Shown one piece after another: positions 25,433-40,100 of a stretch of 64,000 nucleotides of DNA. Source of the DNA: Plotosus lineatus (lineage: Eukaryota; Chordata; Actinopteri; Siluriformes; Plotosidae); assembly GCA_024760905.1 (NCBI GenBank), contig CM045733.1, positions 26,212,001 to 26,276,000 on the forward strand, in the 5' to 3' direction. Made by a program: the position numbers and the translations under genes. Position 1 is the first letter of the stretch. Each line of letters begins with the position of its first letter. The notes under the pieces were generated by a model that worked only from the letters and a program-made list of their open reading frames with translations, did not search any database and was not told where the DNA came from.

Positions 25433-28400
25433 CATTTTTGGATGGGCTACATTCAATAATTGGCAATAATTAACCTTGCAGGAATATTACAGTGTAGCAA
25501 AATAAAAAAGCTTCTCATTTGAATTGAAAGACCTTTAACCAAATCCTACTGAGGAAGTGCATGACGGTTCTGGGGAATAGAACGTGCTTACGGAAGTGAG
25601 CCTATCCAGCAGAATGACATCTCGCTATGTTTTGGTGATACTGTACTGGGTTCACATTTACCAGGTGTCGTCATAAATGATTCGTAGAAGCATAGGAGCA
25701 GGGTTTAAGCTGTTTTATCACGGAATGTTCTAGAAGTGAAAAGAGTGTCAGACAGAGTGATGAGTCTCAAGTTAGAAATTAAAGGTGTGATGGTCAATGT
25801 TGTTAGTGCTTATGCCCTGTTGGTAGATTTTGCAAAAAGGATGGAAATGGCTGTGGTGAATACTTTCTTCCAGAAAGATGGAAAGAGTACTTTGAAGAGC
25901 TGATGAATGAGGAAAATGAGAGAGACATTTAACAAGGTCTTAGCTAGACTAAGGGCAGAAGTCAGCATTTGTGAACAACAGTTTGGTTTCATGCCCAGAA
26001 AGAGCACCACAGATGCAGTGTTTGCCTTGAGGATGTTAATGGAGAAGTACAGAGAAGGTCAGACGGAGCTGCATTGTGCCTTTGTGGATCTGGAGAAAGC
26101 ATATGACAGGGTGCCGAGAGAAGAACTGTGGTATTGCATGAGGAAGTCTGGAGTGGCAGAGAAGTATGTTAGAGTGGTGCAGGACATGTATGAGAGATGT
26201 AAGACAGTGGTGAGGTGTGCTGTCGGTGTGACAGAAGAGTTCAAGGTGGAGGTGGGACTGCATCAAGGGTCAGCTCACAGCCCTTCTTGTTCAGATGGTG
26301 ATGGACAGGCTGACAGATCGAGGTTAGACAAGATTCCCCATGGACTATGATGTTTGCAGATGACATTGTAATCTGTAGTGAGAGCAGAGAACAAGTGCAG
26401 GAAAATCTAGAGAGGTGGAGGTATGCCCTGGAAAGGAGGGGAATGAAGATTAGCCTCAGTAAGACAGAGTACATGTGCATGAATGCCAAGGACCAAAGAG
26501 GAACGGTGAGATTACAGGGAGCAGAGATAAGAAAGGTGGAGGATTTTAAGTACTTAGGCTCAACAATCCAGAGCAATGGCGAGTGTGGAAAAGAGGTCAA
26601 GAAGCGTGTGCAGGCAGGTTGGAATGGTTGGAGAAAAGTGTCCGTGTGATGTGTGATAGGAGGGTATCGGCAAAAATGAAAGGAACAGTGTACAAGACGG
26701 TGTTGAGGCCAACGATGCTGTATGGGTTAGAAACAGTGGCCCTGGGGAAAAGACAGGAGGCAGAGTTGGAGGTAGCAGAGATGAAAATGTTGAGGTTCTC
26801 TTTGGGAGTAACGAGGATGGATAGGATTAGGAATGAGTACGTCAGAGGGACAGCACATGTAAGACGTTTTGGAGACAAAGTCAGAGAGGCTAGATTGAGA
26901 TGGTTTGGACATGTACAGAGGAGGGATAGTGAGTATATTGGTAATAGGATGCTGAGGCTGGAACTACCAGGCAAAAGGCCTAGAGGAAGACCAAAGAGAC
27001 GATTCATGGATGTGGTAAAGGAGGACATGAAGGTCGTTGGTGTAAGAGAAGAAGATGCAAAGGATAGGGTGAGATGGAGGCAGATGATTCGCTGTGGCGA
27101 CCCCTGAAGGGAAAAGCCGAAAGGAAAAGAAGAAGAAGAAGAAGAAGTACCGTCATCCTGCTGCTGGGCCAAGGGAAAACATAGCAAGAATTCTTTTCAA
27201 ACTCGCGAGGCCTGTTTTAATATAATACTTTGTTCTAGATTCCACAGTGAATATTTTAAATATTCAGGACTTTACAAAAGCTTTATTTTAAAAGTGTAAC
27301 TAATGGTATGAGAATGAGGAAACAAATCAGAAAGAGGTCTGGTTTCACCACCGTAAGCTCATTCCTTTGCAGTAGCAGAACTTCATATGGTGCTGACATT
27401 TAGTTTTCGGCTCATACACCAGCACTGATTGTGTTAATCAACCATAATAAACCTTTATCAGTAAAGTCCAATGTTTAAGTGTACTTTTGCAGAAAGTACT
27501 GCTTTTGTGTTCATTTTATTTACTTATGTAATGCCATCTTTATTATTATTATTATTATTACCCCCCCCCCCTTTTCACAGGCAGCCACTATGTGCCAGTG
27601 TGTGAGATCATATCTGTCCAGGAGACAGAGGAAGAATGCCCAAGGACAGTTGGAAAGTGGCAGAAAGTTCCACAAAGTGAGCTACCCGAGTCTAACCAGC
27701 ACGCTTTCACAGGTATGGCATGCAGCAGTCAGCCCTCACTGCCATTTCATAACAGGATAAATTCCTGGTTAAGAGGGATTAGTTGAAGAGGAAAGTGTTT
27801 TATCTAACCACAAACACACAGATCAGTGGCGCTCTCATGTAATTGTGTGTTATAGCATTCATCATTCTGTACAGTTGGACTGCACATGTTTAAGCTTCTG
27901 ACCTTCTCTCTTTAGTGTCCTATGTGGAGAGGACTCAGAAACACCGCTGGCGGTGCAGTGATGTCACCCTCCATTGCACTGATAGGACACTGTGTCTTCA
28001 GTGGGTCCAAGCAATCAGGGAACAACTTTCACTATTGAGTATGTCCTTAATGTTGTGTGTTTTTTTTTTAAACTAACTGAGGAAAGTGATTGTCAAATTT
28101 CTTTCTCATTTGTAATCTCGGTGAATTGTTTGTAGGATTATATATCTTTCATATCAGAACTTGCATGCAGTAGGCAGCATTTCGCTTTAAATTATTTCTT
28201 TTGAACTTTAGTTGTTCTGTTACAGAATGATTTCATTTTCTGTAACTGCTTAAGCCTAATTAGAGTCACGGGAAGGCTGTTGCCCATCCTAGCCGACTTT
28301 GGGTGAGGGCAGAGTACACCCTAGACGGCTCGCCAGGCCATCGCAGGGCAGAAACACGCTGACGACTTTGCAGCTACTCTTGTCAAAAGTCAGCAATGGT

Positions 28401-31400
28401 TCTTTTACATGCCCCTCACCATAGACAGTGAGAGACATGGCCAGCGTTTGATAACCCAGTTAGCTGCACTGGGGGGGGGGGACTCGAACCCCCAACCTTT
28501 GGATCAGCAATCTGGCGCCCTATACCACTAGGCCACCACTGCCCCAGAATGATTTCAACATATAATTTACCTGAAATGATAATTTGATGCATGGATGTGC
28601 AGAGGTTGGTATGTCCGCCTCACAGGTAGAATGTCCTGGTGTGAGGCGTTTCTGTGTGGAGTTTGCATATCTCCCTGTACTTGCATGGGTTTCGTCCGGG
28701 TATTCCGGTTTCCTCCCACAATTCAAACATGCATATCGGGTTAATTAGTTGTTCAAATTGCTCCTAGGTGTGAGTGTTTGTGTTTGCCCTAAGATGGTCT
28801 GGTGAACTGTTCAGGGTGCCCTCTGTCAGCTGAGACAGGCTCCAGTCTCCCTGTAACCCCAATAGGCTTGGCGAGTGAGTTTGTATTTATTTTCTGAACA
28901 ATTCCAGCACACTTAGTACAGTGGTATCTCGCCTTACAAAATTAATCCGTTCCAGAGCCTTTTTCTTAACCTGGATTTTTCATAAATTGAACCGCATTTT
29001 ACATGTAAAACGTGTGATTCGTTCCAAGGCACCCAATACTACCCTCTAAACCCTTTAAAAATCATAAAAGCATACCTTTTAAGACCTCCTTCTGCTTCAA
29101 TATCGTACCGATGGTCGACGAGTTTGGCCATATTCCTTTGCGATATCACTCAATCGCATGCCACGAGCCCGCTTCTTCTCACTCGCTCCGGAAATCACAC
29201 GCGCGCGTGTGTTGACCATGTCTTCTTAGCAGAGCTTTCATCTTACAAATGTTTATGGAAGGTTAAAATCCTGAGTCAAGAAATAAAGCATAAAACAACA
29301 GTAACTCTGTCCTTTACACGAAAAGCATTATGGGAGATGCAGCTCCATAATAGCCAATGGGAGGGAGCTGTGTCATCCCTCCTAGCCAATGGGAGGCCAG
29401 TGGGGCGGGATGTTGGGAGATAGTCAATGGGAGGGAGCTGCGTCATCCCTCCTGGCCAATGGGAGGCCAGTGGGGCAGGATGTTTGAACGTCATTGATGG
29501 GAGAGCAGCTCGTGCGTTGTTTGAATGGCGTGGTTGAATGTTTGAATGGCGCATTTGGTGCATTTCGTAAGGAGAACTTGTTTCGTGTACAGAGACAAAA
29601 AATTTTGGAAAATGTTTTTCATAACCTGGATTTTTCGTTTGCTGGGACTATCGTAAAATGAGGTACCACTGTACTTGGTTGAATTCCCACTAGCAGGTTT
29701 AACATTGACCAGATACTATTGACCGCTATCAAGTTGTCTGTGTGAAAAACCAGGTGGTCATATTCTGACAGAAGTGCATAAGGTCTAGGCGTGCCAGAAT
29801 GGTCCCGTCATCTTCCTTATGACCTTTTGTTTGTATTGTGAGCATTTTGTATATGTGAGGCGCTCCACCGAATGTAGGCGCTTGTCGCAAGTGTTGTATG
29901 GTGCTTGTGAGACAAAGCGCAGCTTATTCGGCTTCCGATCTTTCAAGTGAGCAAGTGAAGGTTGCGTACTGAACAAGTATTCAATGCGCACTTGCTCACT
30001 TGAAAGATCAGAATGCCTACATTCGGTGGAGTGCATCACATATACTGCAAACACTATCATTTGGTTTTTTTTTTGTTTTTTTTCTTTCTTAGAAACAGCT
30101 TTCTATTGGTTACACCTCTCTGGATTCCAGCTCTTGTATTCTTGTAGAAATTGTTCATTGTATGTAGTTGGTAACCGTGTAGGGTTTTTAGGATGTTTGC
30201 CAACAGAAAAGTCACATCAAATGTAAGAATTTCCTTTCCAGTGTAATGGCTAAACTTTCTGGTTGATTACAAGTATGTATATGAGGCGTTTGAATTTGAG
30301 CTCCATCCCCAATTTAATTGAGCCATACTAGAGGACCATACAGTAATCACAAACACTGTACAATCAGCTTTGACACAGGCTCGGGGACAAAAAAGCAGGT
30401 AGAACAAAGAGCATTTCCAGAATAATTTTCTGCAGGATGCTTTTGAGGTAAATAGGTACTGATGTATTTCTGTAGGAATTTGTTCCATGTTGTCAGCGAC
30501 TTGTAATTACATTTTGAAAACCGTCTCGGTCAAAGACAAGCTACAAGGATCCCTCACTTTCCGCGGTTAATTGGGGCCGAGATCCCCCTGCGACCCCCGA
30601 ATTTTGCGAAGTAGGATCAACCCCCCACCCCCGACTGACATATACGTACATGTATATGTGTATATAATAAATAAATATTCAACGCTATAAACACTTGTAA
30701 TAACAATTAAACACTCAAAAATAATGCATACGATATAAATAAAATATAAATACTCACATACAGATGCGCACTTCACATAAAAATTTAAGTGGTGTCCATG
30801 GGGGCGGGGGTTGTTTTTTGGTTTGGTTTGTTTGGGTTTTCTTTTTTTTTTTGTGCATGATTTGGTCTTGTTTTTGTGGCATTTTCCTTAACCCCCCCCC
30901 CCCCCCTCCTTAATTTCCTTATTTTTTTAATTTGATGAATATTTAAAAAAAAAAAAAAAGCAATGCACTGAAGCCGCATGAATTGAAGCGCGAAATAGCA
31001 AGGGATCACTGTACTTACTTAGACTCGTGCCTCAGCCTGGTATGATCGGCCAGTTATACAATATTCTAACATACTGTACCAACCTCACTATTTTTCCTCC
31101 CCAAATTAAATTTTGGATTTGAAATGCTCAGCCTTAATGTAAAAATCCAAGTTATTCTTTAAAGTTTACATCAAGACAATTTTTTTCTAGATGTGCCTTG
31201 TGCCAGAGTTAACTGATCATAGTTAAAATTTAATCGGTTGGATGGCAAAAAATGAACTATGGACCAGTGTAGGAGAACTGATTTTCTGAGTGACGTGCTG
31301 TTTCTGAGACGTGACAGGGTTGTACTTTATTTGGGTAGAACATATTTACAGTGTAAATACATAAACATAACAGAAATGTAAGGCTGGACTGATAAAATAT

Positions 31401-34176
31401 TTATCTTTATTATTAATGGGGGGATTTTTTGGTAGAATTAATTACGTTGGTCTTCGACTACATTAGGCAGGGTTTAAGAACCTTGCATTCATTAATCAAG
31501 AAGAGGAAAATCATTTATTCAGGAACTTGGTCTGTGTCGGGATACCCGATCCTGGGTGTTCTGTCTCCGAAGGCGTATTATGAATATTTGCCATAATTGA
31601 TAGTTTGTTTGCTCACCCATGAAGATTGTGTTGTACAACAAATTAAGCCTGTTGTTTCTCACCCATTTTATTTGCAGCTATCCGACCGAAGCGCTTGCTG
31701 GTCTACATAAATCCCTATGGAGGGAAACACCATGGGAAAAGGATTTATGAGCAGAAAGTAGCCCCAATTTTTTCCCGTGCTTCTATTTCCACTGACGTGA
31801 TTGGTGAGCGCCTATCAGCTGTTTGCATTAACATTTTGAATAAAAAATGAGCAATCACATTCTGTAGAAAGATATTTGTGGGCAAGTAGCTGCAACTGCC
31901 AAGTGTTGCCAAGGATATGATTTAGTTTCGGGTTTTATCTATCAGACAGGAGAATGAAAATGGGAGCGCTGATAGTTGGGAAGCATGAGAGGATTATTCA
32001 TCAGGATTTTTTTTTTTTTTTTTTAAATATAGACAAATATTGCATGGAATATGCGCAGCTCACAATTATAAAACTGTATAAAGATCATTTACATACATCC
32101 TCTTTATCATGTTATCCTTTCACCAACAGCTGAAACTACTTTCAGAGAAACAACACTAGCTTTAATAAGCTCTGTGCATCTATTTTTGCATCTCTAGATC
32201 CTTAGACACCATCACCATTTGAGGCCTTCTGTGAGTCATCAGATTTTAGCTCGTATCAATTTTACAATCAGGACTGATCTCAAATGTGTTTGAGGATCTT
32301 TATTTACAGACGCTCCCTGACTTACATTTTTATTTGGTTCCTGACAGCCGAACGCAAGTTGAAAGTGAACACAAATTGTTCCAGTGATGTGTGACATATG
32401 ACGCTCATACTGTACTATACATCCATAAATAGCATTACCATATCTCATAAAACACCCCTAAATCAATTATTATAAACAAAACATTGTAAAATAATGTCAA
32501 ATTTATCAAATAACATCAACATTAATTTCAAAGAAGTCACTTATTTATACTGAGTGACTTTACATGAAGCTTAAAACGGCCAATCAATGCTTACAATATG
32601 TGAGGCTCTCAATACCGAAAGTAGTGTGCTTGCTGTGGGTTATACGGACTTCCGGTCTTTCAAGTGCACAAGGGTGCCGTTGAACTCGTTTAGAACACAG
32701 CCTGCACTGATGTGAATCACGGAGTGGAGCGTTCTCTTTCCTGGATTTGATTTTTCATTCGTTTTACAACTCTCTTTGCTTAACTGAGTATGCATAGTAG
32801 ATTGTGCCGATCCGAGCAGATAATTAATTTATCTCTGTGTATGAGACTTGAACCCATGCTAGTAGGCTTACACTTCTGTCCAACCATATTTGCTTAGGGT
32901 TACAAAAGTCCACAAAACAGTGTAAACAGAAAGATCACCGAGACGACGTCTTAACACAAGGGTAACAAGCTATCTAACTGAGATATATAAAATATAACTG
33001 AATTGGGAATAAGGAGGGGCACGTTCAGTCTGTTGTTTGTAAACAATGGACGCAGCGTCATTACGTCAGTGTACTACGTAGGTACGTCTAAACTCAAAAT
33101 TTGACTTTTTTTTTTTTTTTTTTTTTTTTAAAGAAAAACGGATGAACGCAAGTTGGGGAGCGTCTGTACTTATTTACTTGCTTGCTGATTGTATGTTTAG
33201 TTTAGCACTCGCAGCTAAAGTGCGACTTATCACTCAGTGTCACTGTATTCATTGTACCCATCAAACTATTTAATTCACAGATAAAGTCTTGCTTACTGCT
33301 GCCAATGCTCCTCACTGCTCACACTTACCATAATTTTTGTTTCCATAGTTACAGAGCGGGCGAATCATGCCAGGGATCATTTGAAAACGGAAGCTGATCT
33401 AAAGAAATATGACGGGTGAGTTGCCGTTAGCTGAGATCATTGTGGGAACTCAGCAGCTCTTAATTTGCCCACGGAGGAATTTGCCCCTCACAGAAAGACT
33501 GGATTATCACTTCAGTGTTCATAATTTTGCTGGCTCTGCTGTGTGGTTTGGCAACAGTGCAAAGCTGCTGTGGAATAAAATGAGCTTTTTATGACCTCAG
33601 TATGCAGCATTTATCAAAACGAGACCAGGAGCCAAGCAACTCTAAGCACTGTTGGTGTTTCTGGATCAGGCTTTTATTTCAGCACTTCAGTAAATAGCAC
33701 ACATTTAGCCTGCTCTGACTTCCAAGAAATGAAACTCTGATTCCTCATGTTGATTTGAAGGGTTGATGCCAAAATTATTGTACTTGACCATCATCACCTT
33801 TAAATGCACTGCACTGGCGTGGTGTTTGCTTGCATGACGTGGATTTCTGGACTAACATTTAAACAACTTGTTTAATAGATTTTTCCAGTATGTACAAAAT
33901 CATGGATATGTTGAGATGTTTGAGTGTTTTTTTTTTCTCTGAACGAAAATCACAACTTTGCTATAACAGTGCGTGCGTCCTATTGAATTCTTTGCCAAGA
34001 AAAAGAAAAGGACTGGATTGAAATAAACTGCTGGTAGATTTTATTCTGTTCTGAAGGTCTCGTAATCTGTTACATAAAGAACATAAATATATCTACATAA
34101 CGTCATTAATATGTGAAGTAGGTGGGTGAGTCACATGGTGTCATGCATGTTGATCCAAAGAGAGCATGAACTCAAT

Positions 34177-34211
<35 letters not shown>

Positions 34212-37120
34212 CCAAGAAAAGTTAGATGGTTTGTCCTGTGGGCGTGTGTATTTAATTATTTTTGCTTTGTGTGTGACATTATAACTGATCAGTATTACTT
34301 AATTGTTAGGGTGGTTTGCGTTGGAGGAGATGGCATGTTCAGCGAAATCATCCATGGTCTGATCTCCCGTACCCAGTGTGACTCTGGTGTAGAAGAGGGC
34401 GGTGCAGACAGAACTCTGATACCTTGTAGCCTTCGTATCGGCATAATTCCTGCAGGTGAGTTGTTGGGGTCTCTCTCCCACCCCTTCCTCCAAGAAAATT
34501 TGTTTCTCATCCCAAAAACGAGTCGCGTGCAACTCCTGATGGATATATGTACATGACTGAAGTGTGATTGAGCCAAAAGACTGATTCAAAACCTCAATGT
34601 ACTTCAAAAATACTCCATACACGAAAACAAGAATGGTGTGTATTTTCAAATGCTGTTCATGAGCACATTATGTGGATTTAGAACAGAGGAACTGAAGTTC
34701 GTTTTGAGGTGAACGTCTCAAGTTGTGGAAGAAGTGGGGGGGGGGGTCTAAAAACCACACAACATTGCTTCATTCATTCATTTTCTGAACCTCCTAATTA
34801 GGTTCACGGGGAGGCTGGCACCCATCTCAGCTGACTCTGGGCAAGGCCAGAGTACACCCTGGACAGCTCGCCAGGCCATCGCAGGGCAGAAAGATGCTGA
34901 CTGCTTTGCAGCTACTCTTGTCGAAAGTCAGCAATGGTTCTTTTACAGGCCTCTCATCATAGACAGTGATAGACATGGCCAGCCTTTGATAACCCTGTTA
35001 GCTGCACTGGGGGGGGGGGGGGGGGGGGGGGGGTTGCATTGACAACCTGCTGACAGTGGGGCTTGAACCCCCAAACTTGGGATCAGTGATCCTGCACCTT
35101 TACCACCAGGCTACCACTGCCCACAACATAGCCTTTGCATCTTTTTCTTGTTTTTACTGTTACCGCACGACATGGAATTGACTTGATCCATGATTTATTT
35201 ATCTATTAATTGATTGATGGCATGAAGCACATGTTCAACATCAGTTTCTTTTACCTGGAAAACAATCACCAAAGATAACAGCATGCTGGTTTTTCAAGGA
35301 GCCACTACACATTGAATACAATCAGCTGTGGTCTGAATACAGTCATAAATCACTTGAAGATGAAGAGGGATTCAAAGTAACTTCTTCTTTGGGGAGAAAA
35401 GAGCAATGATTGTTTCCATCAGTGTCCTGCTATATTCCGCTGAGGGCCCATTACTGTTGATAACACTGTTTTAACGGGGATTAATGAAATGGCCTTGGCA
35501 CTGTGGAGTGTTGTTCCCCAGTGTGTGGCAATGTCTCTGCAGTTCACAGTTTGAAATCTTTTTTTAAGATAAAGTAAGCAATAACCTTATTAGTGGTTAT
35601 AAAAGTATTCTGTCCAGCTACAACCTGTTCTTGAAGAACATGAGTTAAAATGAACAGAGAGAATCTTGTATAGTAATGAAGGGTTGCATTGTGCTCATGC
35701 CTCACCTCCTGGGTCCTAGAATCGATCCTGAGCTCAGGTTAATGCCTGTGTAGAATTGCACTTTAAGTTTTCTTCATCTCCTGTTTCCTCTCTTAAAAAA
35801 ATGTACCTATGTGAGGATTGATGAAGGTAAATTCTGAGATGTGAAGGAATAAATAGATTGGAGTTGCATGTGATGAGTGGCTTATTTGTGCATACGTGTC
35901 AACTAGCATCCAGCCTGTTGCAGTAACCCCTGCTTTAACGATTATTTTATTATTATTATTATTTTTACTCGCTTTAAATTTTTTTTGTTATACTTATTTT
36001 ATTATTTATAACTAGCTGCCCTCTCAATATGTGGGTTGAGAGTTTTTTTTTTTTAGTTTTATCGACGTGGAACTTCTACTTTCCTGGACCGCAGCACAGC
36101 AACTGCACAAACAATTTGTTTACTCCAAGGGATCATCTGCTCGCTCTGAAGTTTGCCAGATTAGTGGCCAAACCCACGGTTTTAATGGCGGAAATCTGGA
36201 GAAAAACACACAGTGGAAGACAGAAGAGGAGAAGGAAGGAGACGGCGAGACAACGGAGGCATACAGAGAGGAAAAGGTACAAGCCTCGTTTCCCGTCTAT
36301 TCATATGGGGAATGTGAAGTCACTGGGAAACAAAGTGGATGAGCTTACATTGCTCACGTGGACTCAGGGAGTATTGGGAGTGTACTTTAATGTGCTTTGT
36401 GGAGACATGGTTGCATCAGGATACTCCCAATGACAACGTATCCATTGTGGGCTTTCATGCTGTTTGGGCCAACAGAGACTGCACTTCAAGCAGGAAGAAG
36501 CGGGGGGGGGGGGTGTCCACTGTTCTCATCAACAACGGATGGCGTGACCCCGCCCACACAACCATCAAAGGGCAGCATTGTGGACTGGACTTTGAACCAT
36601 GTGCTGTTGGAATTAGACCATATTATTTGCTCGAGAAATTCTCATGTTCATCTGAATGACTGACTGATTTCTATTCCTTCTTCTGCCAACCCCACAGCTG
36701 CTTGTGACACTATTCATGCTACTATAGGCCGGTTATGGACTTGGCACCCAACTGCTTGCACTTGCATTCACCTCGGGTGACTTCAATCATGTCACGGACA
36801 GTACACTGCCGAACTTTGTGCAACATGTGGTGTGTTCCACCAGAGACGAGAGAACTTTAGATCGGCTGTATGCAAACAGTATGGATGCCTACAGTTCTTT
36901 CCCCGTGCCCCTCACTTGGAAGATCAGACCACAATTTGATTTACCTTTCTTTATGCTATGTGTCTGTTGTGAAGAGGCAGGCCATGCCTAGGACAGTTAT
37001 AGGACATGATTGAAGGAGTCCATGAAGGAATGCCAGTTCACGTTTTAAATGACTGATTGGCTCAAGCTTTGAAAGTCACACAATGATGACATTGATGGGC
37101 TTATGAGTGCATTTCCTACT

Positions 37121-37158
<38 letters not shown>

Positions 37159-40100
37159 ACATATTCAGTGCTGCCTCAGCTAACTAGTTTAATCCGTTCC
37201 GAGGGCGGACTCGTAAGCCGAAAAACTCGTTCGATGAAGCAATTCCCATAAGAAATAACAGCAAACCAATGAATCCGTTCCAATCCCGAAGTCCATTTTC
37301 ATATAGTTGATTTTGGATGTGTTAAGTTGTAGATTGTCGTTGTCGCACTGTTACGTATGCCTAATGGATTCTATCAGACGAGCCCCCACTTGTTACGGAT
37401 AGGAAAATTCAGAGGATTGAAATTGCCCCGTGAAACCACCAAAGCACGACAAACCAAGACATAAACTATATACACTTTAATACTATGAACAAAATGAGAC
37501 AAAATTCATAACTTGCATCTTACAGCTAAACCACATACAAATTAACAAAGAGTCCCCTAGTCACCCAGCACCCGCAGCAGGGTAAATTTAGAGATGGCAC
37601 ATGTGCTAGTGGGGAAAGGCTTGATATCCCGCGTGTCGGACGAAACAAATGATGACCATCCTTGCGTGGGCTGTGTGTGGACGTGGATGATAGATGAAGT
37701 CCCGAACAACAAAACTTGGGTGATGCGCTTTTCATAGTTCACCTGAGATGAGTTGATCCATGATCCGCCCGAAGAGCCACAAGGAGACTGGAAGAGACTA
37801 GCCAGTCCGCAACAGGTCCTTAATATAGATTCTCTGCTATTCGGGAATTTTCCATTCTGTGGAAAATTCCACAATCACCTGACCCACTACCAGGGCGCAT
37901 GTGCAACTACGTCCCCTATGGAAACTTGGACTCAAACCTCTTTATCTGTAATCAAACCTATTTTGCCCGGGGAAACAGTCGTTTGTGCAGAGGCAAAGAG
38001 GAGGGGGCGAAGAACACACCCCTGTGGTGTTCAGGATCAGAGTGGAGGAAATGTGTTCTCCTATCCAGTGAGCTCCCGAGGTTCTGAACTAGTTTGTGTG
38101 GTTGAACTGTGGTAAAAGCAGAGCTGACATCTACCAACGGCATTCTCACAGGAGTACCCCTGGATATGATGTCAGTCCATCACGGCCGTCTTCACGCTTT
38201 CATTTTTTCTCCTTTTTGTTGTCTTTCTTCATTCTTTTCACCTTTCTCACTGCTTTTCTTACCCTTGCTTTTTGTTACTTTGATTGTTAAAAGAAGTAGT
38301 CAAGTTGTATTCCAGACGGAGCCTGCTCTGTGCTCACCGCTGCTCTCACTGGGTTTTATATTAGCAATTTGAGACAGAAGAATTTCATTACTGAGCAATG
38401 TGTGAGAAGAGGGATGAAATCTAAAATCTCATCTCTGTAAAAAGCAGTCCCTTGCTACTAAAAGTATTCTCCTCCTCGCCTCTGTGAGTCAGCTGAATTG
38501 TTCTAAGCGTAAAGAGGGAAGTTATTTTTGCTTACACAGAACAGTGAACTGAAACCTCAAGCATATTTAATATTTGGCTAATGTGTTTGCTTTTTTTCCC
38601 CCAAGATTGGCAGGTGGTTCCAGCATTTAGTGTGGGGGAGAGTGGGGGTGTGTGTGTGTGTGTGGGTGTGGGGGGGGTGATCTGATTTCTACTGCTTTAC
38701 ATTCAGAGAAATGGAAATTTTGCAGCTAAGCTCTGACCTGTGAAATGTGCAGGTTCGACTGACTGCATATGCTTTGCAACGGTCGGCACTAATGACCCCG
38801 TGACCTCAGCTCTACACATTGTTGTAGGTGAGTTTGCACATCTGCGTAATTACTAAAATACTACAGACAATACAAACATTTCATGTAAATGTTTATTTTT
38901 ACATCACCTACTGTCCATATGCATGACATTTTATTCTGACTCAGAAATGTTTGTTAAAGTACTCTGTTTAGGAGGAGGCTGAGATGTAGCCTACAGCAAG
39001 GGTCCCCCAACCTTTTTATCAACGCTTGGCAATTTTACCGGGGGTCATTGTTTATATTGTAAATATAATTTATTTATATAAAATAATAATAAGCACTCCA
39101 TGAGCGTTCTTTTTCAACAGTTGAAATAAAGTTGGTTGGGAAGTAAAGCTTGAACTTTTCTAAAAAAAAAAAAAAAACCCACAGGCGATGGTGCACCAGC
39201 TGGGAGAATGAAGGCTCTGGCTCAGTCTCACCCAAAATCCCCGCTATTGTCTGAAACATGTCCAACTCGTCTCTGTTCACATGCCGTTCTCTTGTGGGTT
39301 ACATTTTAGCGCTCAACTGACCGACATGTAACCGAGAGACTCCGGTAATTTTTCAGAAATAAGGATCGTTCAGACTCAGATAATAAATAAAACAGAAATA
39401 ATTAATTATTTGTTCTGCGGACCGGTGGTTGGGGACCCCTGGCCTACAGAACTTGATTAAATCACATATCATTCATTCCCACATTTTTACTGTATCTAGC
39501 TGTAAGGTGGAGTTAACTGAGTTCATACAGCTTGCAAAACTCACAAGACAGTAGCATTTTAAATGGCTTAAATGTGCATCGTCATATAGTGCCAAGCGCT
39601 AGAGCATTAGTAGATTGAACATCGTAAAATGTACCATCGTTTTCTCTTCATCACTACCAGTTATTGTTCCTCCTCTTGTAGTCACAGCAGTGATGTCTAG
39701 ATGTGGCGAAATGATATCGTAAAAGTTAAAATGAGAATCTTGTAGGTCTTAAGTCACTACCTTTTTTTTTCCTTGACAGGGGATACTCAGGCAATGGACG
39801 TCTGCTCCATCCACCATAATGATACTTTTCTCCGCTACTCGGTCTCTCTGCTTGGTTACGGTTTCTATGGCGATGTTTTGACTGACAGTGAGAGAAAGCG
39901 TTGGATGGGCCCAGCGCGGTACGACATCTCAGGTCAGAAAGACTTCTATAATAACAGACTGAAAGAAATGGGTGGGAAGCAACCTAAAGTTACTCTGATT
40001 GCCGTCATCCGTTCAATTGCTGTCATTTTCAATGGGAACCATGTTGGTTTGTGGCAGGTGTTAAAACATTTCTATCACATCGCTACTATGAAGGGACGAT

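Larger units (their letters stand above)
15704..27580 (+). other. cerk intron 1
   Basis: 11,877 bp. It holds SINE-A copies (16861, 19082, 19771), a 'megasatellite-like' MITE near 17690, Tigger-like elements (20159, 21160, 23151), a SINE of a further family (22450), SINE-C (24345), SINE-B (25290) and an RTE LINE (25664). Nothing was recognised in 15720-16850, 17145-17680, 17940-19075, 19350-19750, 20625-21155, 23570-24340 or 27150-27570. Confidence 0.85.

Noticed and set aside
36067..36342. Possible small gene beginning MELLLSW
   Set aside because: It runs directly into a LINE endonuclease remnant (CFVETWL block) in a neighbouring frame, so it is LINE-derived.
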